Source of the DNA: a virus
Length of the DNA stretch: 64,000 bases
IMG/VR virus record: IMGVR_UViG_3300027996_002186
Span: 310,001 to 374,000 of that record
Strand: one strand, 5' to 3'
This document shows, in pieces, positions 1 to 7,532 of this stretch (its first letter is position 1; every line of letters starts with the position of its first letter). The notes below the pieces were generated by a model. It was not told where the DNA came from. It did no database searches and saw nothing but the letters and a program-made list of their open reading frames with translations. Position numbers and translations under genes: made by a program.

Positions 1-162
1 TGGTTTAATATCTGTCAGTTCAACTGATATTAAATCATCTGATATATCTCCACCAACCTTTGATATTACGCTTATAAGATCCGGTGAAAAATAAAGAAAA
101 GATTCATTCACTAAACTCTCTAGTAACAAGTCTTCTTTAAATTTATTATACTTACTAATCAT
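1..162 (-). CDS. Partial protein with capsid-targeting-like N-terminus
   Basis: The open frame starts at the ATG complementary to 160-162 and runs off the left edge, so only 54 residues are visible. The N-terminus, MISKYNKFKEDLLLES followed by LVNES, has the amphipathic, Lys/aromatic-rich pattern ending in LxES seen in the other putative capsid-targeted proteins here, with two possible processing Glu residues. A TTAATATATA motif lies 5 nt upstream of the start, the arrangement found at other members. The visible part beyond the leader is not recognised. The assignment as a packaged protein is inference. Confidence 0.6.
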   Translation of the reverse strand, partial: MISKYNKFKEDLLLESLVNESFLYFSPDLISVISKVGGDISDDLISVELTDIKP

Positions 163-167
163 AATTC

Positions 168-177
168 TATATATTAA
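168..177 (-). promoter_or_regulatory. Late-promoter-like motif TTAATATATA
   Basis: On the minus strand TTAATATATA is followed by five bases and then the ATG at 162. The same motif and near-identical spacing recur before several capsid-targeted genes. It resembles the single TATAAATA element of T4 late promoters, but this is inferred from recurrence only. Confidence 0.45.
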
Positions 178-228
178 CTTTGTTGATTCAAAATATTTGC
201 TTATCTTTATAAATAACAAAATATAAAT

Positions 229-714
229 ATGGAACTTATAAATTTAAAGAAACCTTTCGTTATAGTACTTATTGGACCGCCACTTTCAGGTAAAACAACT
301 TGGATAAGAAATAACTTTCCAGATACGGAAGTTATTAGCCGAGACGAAATACTTATGGAGGTTTATGGTTCCAGAAATTACTCAGAAGCTTTTAAGAATG
401 TGGACCAAAGAAATGTTGATAAAGTTCTTAAAGAAAGATTGGTTAATGCTGATAAAGAAATGAAGAATACTATTATTGATATGACTAATATGAGTTCTAA
501 AAGAAGAAGAGGAAACTTAGACTACTTCTCAGATGATTATTTCAAATTAGGAGTAATATTCCCAATTTTAAAGGATGAGGAATATGAAAGAAGAAATAAA
601 AAGAGAATTGAAGAAGAAAATAAAGACTTACCAATGCACATCGTTAAAAGGATGATATCACAATATCAAAATATTAAAGAAGATGAAGGATTTGATAAGA
701 TAATTTCTTTATAA
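229..714 (+). CDS. P-loop kinase, T4 Pnk kinase-domain-like
   Basis: This 161-residue protein has a Walker A motif GPPLSGKTTW at residues 16-25, an SRDE motif like the NRDD of T4 polynucleotide kinase, a DMTNMSSKRRR segment matching the DTNLNPERR lid region, and a C-terminal helix like the end of the Pnk kinase domain. The phosphatase half of T4 Pnk is absent, and the length fits a lone kinase domain. Likely reaction: phosphorylation of 5'-OH nucleic-acid ends, which together with the RNA ligase at 48129 would allow repair of cleaved tRNA. A TATAAATA sequence lies at 208-215 just upstream. A generic nucleotide or other AAA_33 kinase is the alternative. Confidence 0.6.
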   Translation: MELINLKKPFVIVLIGPPLSGKTTWIRNNFPDTEVISRDEILMEVYGSRNYSEAFKNVDQRNVDKVLKERLVNADKEMKNTIIDMTNMSSKRRRGNLDYFSDDYFKLGVIFPILKDEEYERRNKKRIEEENKDLPMHIVKRMISQYQNIKEDEGFDKIISL

Positions 715-763
715 AGAAACTGAAAATATATTACTTTAAGGTGATTTATATTGCCTTAAAGTC

Positions 764-793
764 TTGCCGTTTAAAATAATTTCCGTATATTTG
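764..793 (+). promoter_or_regulatory. Bacteroidota-type promoter
   Basis: TTG at 764-766, a 19-base spacer, then TATATTTG at 786-793. This fits the Bacteroidota primary-sigma consensus TTG-N17-23-TAnnTTTG. The gene at 819 starts 25 bases after the -7 element, so this is probably a promoter read by host RNA polymerase early in infection. Confidence 0.7.
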
Positions 794-818
794 TTATACA
801 CTAAAAAACAAACACAAT

Positions 819-1175
819 ATGGGATTCATCGAAAAATGCACATTAGACCTTAATAACTTAGAAGTAGTTGATACTTATATATTTTCTGATTGGGATGAAT
901 TAATCTGTGAGCATGATGGTCACTATTCAAGTGATGATCAATATATTATATTCAAGTCTAATGGGATTGAAATGTGTGTAAACTTTGAATTAAGTGTTAC
1001 TGGTTACTATATTTATGATGAAGGTGATTATTGGACACCACCAAGTAGTGATTCTGAAATTACCGATGTTGAAATAAATATTGGTGATGTTTTAATTGAT
1101 GATTCTTATGAGTTAACATTAAATAAAGAAACTCTGAATTTACTCACAAATAAAATTAAGACTTTAATTAAGTAG
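819..1175 (+). CDS. Hypothetical acidic protein
   Basis: 118 residues, strongly acidic and predicted mostly beta by eye, with a GDYWTPPSSDSE segment in the middle that gives it a recognisable conserved look; I have seen similar stretches in other phage hypothetical proteins but no function is known to me. It is the first gene after the host-type promoter at 764-793, so early expression is likely. No catalytic motif, signal peptide or membrane segment is visible. Confidence 0.7.
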   Translation: MGFIEKCTLDLNNLEVVDTYIFSDWDELICEHDGHYSSDDQYIIFKSNGIEMCVNFELSVTGYYIYDEGDYWTPPSSDSEITDVEINIGDVLIDDSYELTLNKETLNLLTNKIKTLIK

Positions 1176-1185
1176 TATATTTTTT

Positions 1186-1195
1186 TTTATATATA
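1186..1195 (+). promoter_or_regulatory. Late-promoter-like motif TTTATATATA
   Basis: TTTATATATA preceded by a T-run, ending exactly 4 bases before the ATG at 1200. The same 4-base spacing occurs at 41548, 48129, 53779 and 57302. Transcription starting about 5-6 bases after the motif would make the mRNA leaderless. Confidence 0.45.
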
Positions 1196-1199
1196 CCTT

Positions 1200-1706
1200 A
1201 TGCGTATTAAAGGGGTATATGAATTTTTCGATGATGATGATCTAAAATCACAATTCGAGATCCCACATCTAAGAGGTGAAATGGGTGACGAAATTAGTAA
1301 ATGGAAAACATTTGCTGAACCTTTAGGTGATGAAACGCCAAAATCCTTTCTAAATAAAATAGCATTTAAATTTCCCGTACTTAAAAGTTTTCACCAAGAT
1401 GTGAAAACAACTGATGATAATGTTGAAATATATTGCTTTTATGATTACTCACAAGAAGTTTGTGAAAATGGTAATGAATATTATGTGCAGTTAGTTATAT
1501 CATATGATATAAAAACCAAAGAATACTTCATAAACATTGTTATAAGAAACAAAGATGATTACGAAGACCAAAGTAAATGGAAGAGGTATGATGTTGAAAC
1601 TAAAGATATTACTCAAGCTTATGGATTAATCGAATCCTTTTTAACTAGTTGTATAAAACTAAATGTTATAACTCCTGAGCAAAAATCTGCTTTACTATCA
1701 AACTAA
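1200..1706 (+). CDS. Hypothetical protein, first gene of a three-gene late operon
   Basis: 168 residues, no recognised family. The start is fixed by the motif 4 bases upstream. Its own N-terminus (MRIKGVYEFFDDDD) only weakly resembles the capsid-targeting pattern, but its stop codon overlaps the ATG of the next gene (TAATG at 1704-1708), which does carry it. Co-transcription with two putative capsid-targeted proteins suggests a virion or injected role; this is inference. Confidence 0.65.
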   Translation: MRIKGVYEFFDDDDLKSQFEIPHLRGEMGDEISKWKTFAEPLGDETPKSFLNKIAFKFPVLKSFHQDVKTTDDNVEIYCFYDYSQEVCENGNEYYVQLVISYDIKTKEYFINIVIRNKDDYEDQSKWKRYDVETKDITQAYGLIESFLTSCIKLNVITPEQKSALLSN

Positions 1707-2143
1707 TGAAACATATTAAAACATTCGAAAGTAAATGGAATTTACCTCAAAATAAGAGGTTAATAGTTCAGGGATCATTTAATAAATCTAACTTTACTCC
1801 AGCAACTGATAAAGTTAATTTATCACAAATATACCAATATATTATAATTGAAACCGAGGGAGGTAATATTATAACAATTGATAAGAGTGGTGTTCTTGAT
1901 ATTTGGATGAATGATGATTCTGGTGTTACTTCTGCTATCAGAAAAGCACTCGATAATATAAGTGACGAAACTTATGATGATATATATTTTGAGGATTTCG
2001 AAGATTTTAAGTCATATGAATATATAGTGAATTTGTTAGATTACAATCCTATAAACTTCCAAGAGATTGAAAATATTTTGATAGACCACGGTTATAGTGT
2101 TGATAACATATGGGGAGCTATTGATAATTTACCACAAAAATAA
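1706..2143 (+). CDS. Putative capsid-targeted protein
   Basis: 145 residues starting MKHIKTFESKWNLPQ. The first nine residues match the shared leader of this phage (Lys/His, Ile/Leu, Lys, aromatic, then FES), with predicted processing after Glu8. The mature part is acidic and ends in DNLPQK; no known domain is recognised. It is translationally coupled to the gene before it (TAATG overlap) and followed after 6 bases by another leader-bearing gene. Likely packaged in the head by analogy with T4 internal proteins; the function after delivery is unknown. Confidence 0.65.
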   Translation: MKHIKTFESKWNLPQNKRLIVQGSFNKSNFTPATDKVNLSQIYQYIIIETEGGNIITIDKSGVLDIWMNDDSGVTSAIRKALDNISDETYDDIYFEDFEDFKSYEYIVNLLDYNPINFQEIENILIDHGYSVDNIWGAIDNLPQK

Positions 2144-2149
2144 AATTTC

Positions 2150-2656
2150 ATGAAATACATAAAACCATATATTATTTTTGAATCAAAAGAATTATCTGAA
2201 TATTTTGATATTTTCATAAAAAGTGATATCATCGATGATGATAATTACGTAAATAGTTTACGTCAAAACAATCTTTGGTTTAGAGAAATAAGTCTTCAAG
2301 ATTTCATGGGGAGTAAATATAAAAATTTCAGACAAAAGAGCGATTCAGTAAGAAGAAAGGAATTTAAAAAGTATACCGTCTCATCTACACCATATTCTCG
2401 TGCTAGACAGAAAGAAAATTGTTTATGTGTGCAAATTGGATCATCCTTTAATATAGATGATGTTGAAATTTATATCAGAAGAATGTTAGATTATGCTAAT
2501 GAAAATGGATATTCTTATGAAGTTAGAAAAGAATTACAAGCTAGTCGAAAAAGTATAGATATAACAAATCTAATTAATCGAAGACTCAAACGTAAGAACA
2601 ACAGGGTTAATACACAGAAGATTCTATCTATTCAAATTTTATTCTATAAAGAATAA
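2150..2656 (+). CDS. Putative capsid-targeted basic protein
   Basis: 168 residues starting MKYIKPYIIFESKELSEYF: the leader ends IFES, with a predicted cut after Glu11. The rest is markedly basic, especially toward the C-terminus (NRRLKRKNNR), which suits a DNA- or RNA-associated head protein. No catalytic motif is recognised. It closes the 1200-2656 operon; after it the window becomes non-coding. Confidence 0.65.
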   Translation: MKYIKPYIIFESKELSEYFDIFIKSDIIDDDNYVNSLRQNNLWFREISLQDFMGSKYKNFRQKSDSVRRKEFKKYTVSSTPYSRARQKENCLCVQIGSSFNIDDVEIYIRRMLDYANENGYSYEVRKELQASRKSIDITNLINRRLKRKNNRVNTQKILSIQILFYKE

Positions 2657-2724
2657 ACTTTTACATAATCAAATACTATATACTATCTACTCATTAAAAA
2701 AGTAGAAATTAATTACAAATTAAT

Positions 2725-2755
2725 TTGGTAGAACGAAAGTCTATCCGTATATTTG
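2725..2755 (+). promoter_or_regulatory. Host-type promoter P1 (sRNA)
   Basis: TTG at 2725-2727, a 20-base spacer and TATATTTG at 2748-2755, within a TTTGGTAGAACGAAAGTCTA context that recurs in P2 and P3. It is placed to start transcription at about 2760, the first base of a hairpin-bounded small RNA. Confidence 0.75.
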
Positions 2756-2759
2756 TAAG

Positions 2760-2831
2760 ACAATTAAAGAGAACCAGTAGTTTGCGGTTTGTTCCATAAA
2801 ACTATAATACGTCATACTTTAATTGTTTTTT
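2760..2831 (+). ncRNA. Small RNA with closing stem, possible pseudoknot and terminator
   Basis: About 70 nt starting just after promoter P1. The 5' end CAATTAAAG (2761-2769) pairs with CTTTAATTG (2817-2825), followed by six T, so the closing stem doubles as an intrinsic terminator. Inside, GAAC (2771-2774) can pair with GTTC (2791-2794), and TAGTTT (2778-2783) with AAACTA (2799-2804), which interleave as a possible H-type pseudoknot; AACC/GGTT is an alternative inner pairing. No open frame fits. I do not recognise the family. Confidence 0.6.
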
Positions 2832-2850
2832 GAAAATAATTATAAATAAA

Positions 2851-2882
2851 TTAGGTAGAAGAGAAAAGTCTCCTTATATTTG
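2851..2882 (+). promoter_or_regulatory. Host-type promoter P2
   Basis: TATATTTG at 2875-2882 with the upstream repeat TTAGGTAGAAGAGAAAAGTC. It is a near copy of P3, although the -33 position reads TTAG rather than TTTG. The short stretch that follows holds an AAGAC/GTCTT hairpin (2895-2910) but no U-run, so transcription probably continues into the RNA block. Confidence 0.6.
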
Positions 2883-2940
2883 TAAGAACAAACAAAGACA
2901 ATGAAGTCTTCAAAAAATAAAAAAAGAAATTATAAATAAA

Positions 2941-2972
2941 TTAGGTAGAACGAAAAACTCTACTTATATTTG
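2941..2972 (+). promoter_or_regulatory. Host-type promoter P3 for the RNA block
   Basis: TATATTTG at 2965-2972 preceded by TTAGGTAGAACGAAAAACTC, the third copy of the promoter repeat. The predicted start at about 2978 is roughly 15 bases before the first tRNA-like element, so the tRNA-like elements and the large RNA could be one primary transcript ending at 4239. Confidence 0.65.
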
Positions 2973-2992
2973 TAAGACAAACAAAACAAAAT

Positions 2993-3088
2993 GGTCGGTT
3001 CGTCTAGTGGCTGGTTTTCTCTTGAGAGAATCTTAGGACGGTAACCTTTTCGGGTTACAGACAGAGTGTTCGATTCCTCTACCGACTA
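2993..3088 (+). tRNA. tRNA-like element 1 with an extra hairpin
   Basis: GGTCGGT (2993-2999) pairs with ACCGACT (3081-3087, one G-U), followed by A and then CA. TTCGTCTAGTGG and TTAGGAC form the D-arm typical of tRNA-Glu, but a ~22-base hairpin (CTGGTTTTCTC...GAGAGAATC) is inserted after the conserved GG. Next is a GTAACC-TTTTCG-GGTTAC hairpin, then a T-arm with TTCGATT loop whose 5' strand has one extra T. If the GTAACC hairpin is the anticodon arm, its loop holds TTC (Glu) but is 6 rather than 7 bases. Alternatively the first hairpin is the anticodon arm and the second a long variable arm. Either reading departs from a standard tRNA. Confidence 0.5.
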
Positions 3089-3090
3089 CA

Positions 3091-4020
3091 AGAAGTTACT
3101 CAACGGAGTAACATATGTTCTTTGAAATGTTAAATACACAGAAACTCGACTTCGGTCTTAGAGTTCTTCGGAACAGAGTGGATGTAGGGCGGCTTATAGT
3201 CCTTAAATAAACCACGAAAGTGGGATAAAGTGGATACAATGTGTAAAATGTGTCTGCGGCTCGAACCTAGTTTGAGCTCGAGTAAGCAAGTGAGATATCA
3301 CCAATCTTGAAGTACCGAGGGTAACTCCGTAGGGAAATGGATTCGTGACTGGGCAATTTGTAGGTGTTCAGTTGAGGTCGGAAGACCAATAAGAATAACT
3401 CATAGAGATTATTACAAGAAGTGTTGACTATCCGGTTAATACCATTGTGTGTCTCAATCTGAGAGGTATCTCAAAGTCGAAAGACAATTCTTCGTACAGG
3501 TGGTGCTGTTGTAGAACATTAATCTCTCTACCAAGAGAGTAGATTGTAGCAGTCTAACAAACGTACAGTTGTGATGAAGATATCTTAAATGGTTGTGGTG
3601 GAGGCATCACACGGAGAAGTCCAGTATTCTTGAGACCAAAAATTTTGAGAGCTGAGAGGTAACCACTCCTTCGAAACAATCTACAAACACTTAAATTTAA
3701 TTTTAATTCAAAACTAAAAATAAATCGAAAGTGTTACCTAGTTACTAGTGAAAGGTGACTACTTAGTCGTGAATCGTTCACGGCCACGAAAGCTCGAAAG
3801 GCGGACGTGATTTCACTGAAAAACTTATAGGGTGTCGAAACCCGAATCAGGATGCGAATCTTGAATAAGCAGAGTAAGTGGAGAGTAATTAGTAACTCAA
3901 GAAGTGGTTAGTCTAACTAACCGTCACTGACAAGATACCGTTCACAAAAGAAACGGTGGATAAGTTGGGAATTAATAATCCAACTAAAGACTTGTCACTT
4001 AAAGATGTAATCTCAGTCTT
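3091..4020 (+). ncRNA. Large hairpin-rich non-coding RNA (GOLLD/ROOL-like context)
   Basis: About 0.9 kb with no usable open frame and visibly higher GC than its surroundings. Clear local structures: GTTACTC/GAGTAAC with AACG loop (3095-3112); cUUCGg tetraloops at 3148-3157 and 3163-3174; CCAC-GAAA-GTGG (3212-3223); GCTCGAA/TTTGAGC (3259-3277); GTC-GAAA-GAC (3476-3485); CTCTCT-ACCA-AGAGAG (3524-3539); CGTGAA/TTCACG (3768-3782); GGTTAG/CTAACC (3906-3922). TGACAAG (3928-3934) pairs with CTTGTCA (3991-3997) around ACCGTT/AACGGT and AGTTGG/CCAACT hairpins, a three-way junction. Size, phage origin and tRNA neighbours match what is known of the GOLLD and ROOL giant RNAs. I cannot assign the family from memory; the exact ends are guesses. 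Confidence 0.6.
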
Positions 4021-4028
4021 TTTTATAT

Positions 4029-4123
4029 GGTCAGTTCGTCTAGTGGTGGGGTCTCTTTTAAGATACTCCGAGGACAGTAACCTTTTCGGGTTATAAACAT
4101 TGGTTCGAATCCAATACTGACTA
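4029..4123 (+). tRNA. tRNA-like element 2 with an extra hairpin
   Basis: GGTCAGT (4029-4035) pairs with ACTGACT (4116-4122), then A and CA. The T-arm is perfect: ATTGG, TTCGAAT, CCAAT (4099-4115). As in element 1, the D-arm halves TTCGTCTAGTGG and AGGAC are separated by an inserted hairpin (GGGGTCTC...GATACTCC), and the GTAACC-TTTTCG-GGTTA hairpin is nearly identical. The inserted hairpin sequence differs between the two elements, while the acceptor pairing is kept by compensating changes. Whether it can be aminoacylated is unclear. Confidence 0.5.
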
Positions 4124-4202
4124 CAAAGTTTTCGTAGTGGTTAACTTCTCTTTAATTAGAGGGTCTGTTTTGAACAGTTTTGATTACCTAACATCATCTA
4201 TA

Positions 4203-4239
4203 AACCCATCAATAGATTTATTTCATTGATGGGTTTTTT
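4203..4239 (+). terminator. Intrinsic terminator of the RNA block
   Basis: AAACCCATCAAT pairs with ATTGATGGGTTT, followed by a T-run (4234-4239). This closes the non-coding transcript before the gene at 4287. The 4124-4202 stretch before it has two small hairpins (CTCT/AGAG and CTGTT-TTG-AACAG) and nothing else recognised. Confidence 0.85.
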
Positions 4240-4286
4240 ATTTATATACAATTTGTAAACTTTTCCTTTTAAAATAAAATAATAGT

Positions 4287-4898
4287 ATGGGAAAAGAGAT
4301 GTTGAAAAATAAAGAGCTTAGGATGATGGGGTTAGTGCCTTACAACCTATCAGATATACAAAAAGGTATTCAATTTGGACACGCTGTTGTTGAGTATAGT
4401 CAAATGATTAAAAAATCCAATAAAATTACTCATATAAATAGATATGAAGATTGGGCAGATAACTGGAAAACATTTATAATATTGAATGGTGGTACATCAA
4501 ATCATTCGGTTAATAGGTATCAACCAAATGAGGAATTTATCGGGTCTATGGAAACAAATCTAGAGACTCTAAAAAAGGCCGGAATACCAGTTGGTGTTTT
4601 TTATGAACCAGATCTAAATGATATGTTATCGGGTATTGTTTTCGTAGTTCAAGAAGAAGTTTTTAATAAAAAGGATTATCCTGATTTTGAAGATTGGGTT
4701 ATTGAAAATTATGGTGGTTTATTAAAAGTAGATACTGATAATCAATCATATGCTGAATCATCTAAACAACTATCGATGATGATTAAATATTCAGAGGATG
4801 AACATGATCAAAAAATCTATAATAAATGGGTTGATTTCGTTGGTGGTAGTAGTAACGCATTTATGAAAGAATTTTTAATAAATTTTAGTTTAGCATAA
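4287..4898 (+). CDS. PTH2-like (peptidyl-tRNA hydrolase fold) protein
   Basis: 203 residues. The segment MMGLVPYNLSDIQKGIQFGH followed by AVVEYSQ resembles the N-terminal strand and the Gly-Lys...His-Ala helix of type 2 peptidyl-tRNA hydrolases, and GIPVGVFYEPDLNDMLSGI matches the later strand-turn-strand of that family. The usual catalytic Lys is not obvious (KGIQFGH instead of GKxxAQxxHA), so activity is uncertain. The start codon and the following gene overlap (TAATG at 4896-4900). Its position right after the RNA block hints at tRNA-related work; this is inference. Confidence 0.4.
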   Translation: MGKEMLKNKELRMMGLVPYNLSDIQKGIQFGHAVVEYSQMIKKSNKITHINRYEDWADNWKTFIILNGGTSNHSVNRYQPNEEFIGSMETNLETLKKAGIPVGVFYEPDLNDMLSGIVFVVQEEVFNKKDYPDFEDWVIENYGGLLKVDTDNQSYAESSKQLSMMIKYSEDEHDQKIYNKWVDFVGGSSNAFMKEFLINFSLA

Positions 4899-5320
4899 TG
4901 TCTATACCAGTATTAAAACAAAATAATAAACCACAAAGTAAATGGTTTAAAATAAAGGATGATACATTTTATTCTGAATCTATTTCCTGTCAGTTATCAA
5001 TAGGTTCTCATAGTGATATTGATATATCACTGGATTTAAATAAATATACGAATTATAGAAAATACTTTTATGATTTATTTGATAAGATGTATAATGCTAA
5101 TACTGGTCAACACGGATATAAGAAAGATTATATCTTTGATATAATAACCGCACATTGGAGAGGCATTGGATGTAGTATAAAAAGTATGGATATAAATACG
5201 AATGGTTTGCTAAACTTAGATATACGTTGTGACTATATAGATATGGAGAATATACAAGAAAGAAGAGAAAATATACTCAATGATATTTTAAATGAAACTT
5301 CTGATAAGAAAAATATATAA
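4898..5320 (+). CDS. Hypothetical protein
   Basis: 140 residues, beginning MSIPVLKQNNKPQSKWFKIK; its ATG overlaps the stop of the previous gene. A mixed alpha/beta composition with a charged C-terminal helix (ENIQERRENILNDI). No family recognised. Translational coupling to the PTH2-like protein suggests joint function. Confidence 0.65.
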   Translation: MSIPVLKQNNKPQSKWFKIKDDTFYSESISCQLSIGSHSDIDISLDLNKYTNYRKYFYDLFDKMYNANTGQHGYKKDYIFDIITAHWRGIGCSIKSMDINTNGLLNLDIRCDYIDMENIQERRENILNDILNETSDKKNI

Positions 5321-5338
5321 ATTAAAATAACAAATAAT

Positions 5339-7453
5339 ATGGAAGAAAATAAAGAGAAAGAATATTTGGATAAAGTTGAAGAAGTGAAAGCTTCAATTGA
5401 TGATGGTGGTGATGAGGATAGATACATTTCTTCTAAGAAACCAGACCCGAAATCTAAAACTCCGGTATTAGATACTTATAGTCGTGATCTAACTAAGATG
5501 GCAGAAGATGGTAAGCTTGATCCAATTGTTGGAAGAGAAAAGGAAATCGAAAGAGTTTCTCAAATTCTTTCAAGAAGAAAGAAAAATAATCCGATTCTAA
5601 TCGGTGAACCAGGGGTTGGTAAATCTACTATCGCAGAGGGATTAGCACTTAGAATAGTTCAAAGAAAAGTTAGTAGAATTCTTTTTAATAAAAGAATTGT
5701 AATGCTTGATTTAGCTTCTATGGTAGCTGGTACTAAGTATAGAGGACAGTTTGAAGAAAGAATCAAAGCTCTTATGTCAGAACTTGAAAAAGATCCTGAT
5801 ATTGTTCTTTTCATTGATGAAATTCATACTATTATCGGTGCTGGTGGTGCATCAGGTTCACTTGACGCATCCAATATGTTCAAACCAGCATTAGCTCGTG
5901 GTGAAATACAAATCATTGGAGCAACTACACTTGATGAGTACAGAAAGCATATCGAAAAAGATGGGGCACTTGAAAGAAGATTTCAAAAGGTAGTTGTTGA
6001 GCCAGCAACACCAGAAGAGTCAATTCAAATTTTAAGTAACATACTTGATAGATATGAAGACCATCATAATGTTACTTATACACCAGATGCTATTAAGGCT
6101 TGTGTTGAATTAACAACAAGATATATGAATGATAGATTCTTACCAGATAAGGCTATTGATGCTCTTGATGAATCTGGGGCTAGAGTACATATCGCTAATA
6201 TAATTGTTCCAAAGGAAATAACTTCCATTGAGAAAAAGATTGTCGATATTAAAGAAATGAAGAACGATGTTATACGTTCTCAGAAATATGAAGAAGCGGC
6301 TAAACTAAGAGATGTTGAAAGACAACTTAATGAATCTTTGGATATAGCAAGACAAGCTTGGGAGGATGATTCAAAAAACAATAGACAAACTGTAACTGAT
6401 GAAAATGTTGCTGAAGTTATTTCGATGATGACTGGTGTACCTGTTAGTAAGGTAAACGAGAAAGAGAATACAAAACTTGGAAAGATGAAAGATGTAGTAT
6501 CATCTAAAGTTATTGGACAAGATGAGGCTGTTAAAAAGATTGTGAAAGCTATTCAGAGAGGTCGTGTTGGACTTAAAGACCCGAATAAACCAATTGGTTC
6601 ATTTATGTTCTTGGGACCTACTGGTGTTGGTAAAACACAATTAGCCAAAGAATTGACCAAGTATCTTTTCGACTCAGAAGAGTCTTTAATTAGAATTGAT
6701 ATGTCAGAGTATATGGAGAAATTCGCAGTGTCTAGATTGATTGGAGCACCTCCGGGATATGTTGGTCACGATGAGGGTGGACAATTAACTGAAAAAGTTA
6801 GAAGAAAACCTTATTCTGTAATCTTACTTGATGAGATTGAAAAAGCTCACCCAGAAGTATTTAACTTACTACTTCAAGTATTAGATGATGGTCAATTAAC
6901 TGATTCACTTGGAAGAAAGGTGAACTTCAAGAATACGATTATTATTATGACATCAAATACTGGTTCTCGTCAATTAAAAGATTTTGGTAATGGTGTTGGA
7001 TTTTCAACAAAAGCAAAACAATCGTCTAAAGGTGAACACTCCAATGCGGTTATTGATAAAGAGTTGAAGAAAAAATTCGCACCCGAATTCTTAAATCGTG
7101 TTGATGATATCATTATGTTTAACTCTTTAGATAGAGAAGATATTAATGAGATAATCAAGATTGAAGTTGCTAAAGTTGTTGAAAGAGTTGAGCAAATGGA
7201 ATTCACACTTGACTTTACAGACGAGTCTATCAATTATATAGCTGGTGAAGGATTTGATCCTCAATATGGGGCTAGACCTTTGAAAAGAGCAATTCAAAGA
7301 CACGTTGAAGATGTTCTAACAGAAGAAATCATTGAATCTAATCCACCTAAAGGATCTAAGTTAACACTTGATTATGATAGTGAAAATGAGAAAATGATTG
7401 TTCTTACTAAGAAGAAAAGAGCTACTCGTAAGAAAAAAGAGGGTGATGAATAA
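5339..7453 (+). CDS. ClpC-like AAA+ unfoldase
   Basis: 704 residues with two AAA+ modules: D1 Walker A GEPGVGKST (~residues 88-96) and Walker B LFIDEIHT, then a UVR-like middle segment EEAAKLRDVERQL, then D2 Walker A GPTGVGKT with IRIDMSEY and LLDEIEKAH. A C-terminal domain with PQYGARPLKRAIQR is typical of Clp/Hsp100. The Clp N-domain is missing; about 45 charged residues replace it. The tripeptide VGF at ~552-554 sits where ClpC docks on ClpP, so the protein may use host ClpP for degradation. A basic tail (KKKRATRKKK) is unusual. No ClpP gene is in the window. Confidence 0.9.
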   Translation: MEENKEKEYLDKVEEVKASIDDGGDEDRYISSKKPDPKSKTPVLDTYSRDLTKMAEDGKLDPIVGREKEIERVSQILSRRKKNNPILIGEPGVGKSTIAEGLALRIVQRKVSRILFNKRIVMLDLASMVAGTKYRGQFEERIKALMSELEKDPDIVLFIDEIHTIIGAGGASGSLDASNMFKPALARGEIQIIGATTLDEYRKHIEKDGALERRFQKVVVEPATPEESIQILSNILDRYEDHHNVTYTPDAIKACVELTTRYMNDRFLPDKAIDALDESGARVHIANIIVPKEITSIEKKIVDIKEMKNDVIRSQKYEEAAKLRDVERQLNESLDIARQAWEDDSKNNRQTVTDENVAEVISMMTGVPVSKVNEKENTKLGKMKDVVSSKVIGQDEAVKKIVKAIQRGRVGLKDPNKPIGSFMFLGPTGVGKTQLAKELTKYLFDSEESLIRIDMSEYMEKFAVSRLIGAPPGYVGHDEGGQLTEKVRRKPYSVILLDEIEKAHPEVFNLLLQVLDDGQLTDSLGRKVNFKNTIIIMTSNTGSRQLKDFGNGVGFSTKAKQSSKGEHSNAVIDKELKKKFAPEFLNRVDDIIMFNSLDREDINEIIKIEVAKVVERVEQMEFTLDFTDESINYIAGEGFDPQYGARPLKRAIQRHVEDVLTEEIIESNPPKGSKLTLDYDSENEKMIVLTKKKRATRKKKEGDE

Positions 7454-7474
7454 TTAAAAAAACATCAAAAAATT

Positions 7475-7506
7475 AAAGGGAGAAGGTTAACTTTCTCCCT
7501 TTTTTT
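7475..7506 (+). terminator. Intrinsic terminator after the Clp gene
   Basis: AAAGGGAGAA, loop GGTTAAC, TTTCTCCC and a run of seven T. It separates the Clp transcript from the glycan cluster. Confidence 0.9.
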
Positions 7507-7532
7507 GTATATAAAAAATAAATAAAAAATCA

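Noticed and set aside
3091-4020. rRNA fragment or group I/II intron
   Set aside because: No rRNA core sequences, no intron-encoded protein and no split gene around it; the block lies between complete genes.
5233-5427. Minus-strand open frame opposite the clp gene start
   Set aside because: Ser/Ile/Leu-rich reverse translation of an acidic coding region; overlaps two well-supported plus-strand genes.
7478-7500. GGGAGAA as ribosome binding site
   Set aside because: It is one arm of the terminator stem, not a site next to a start codon.
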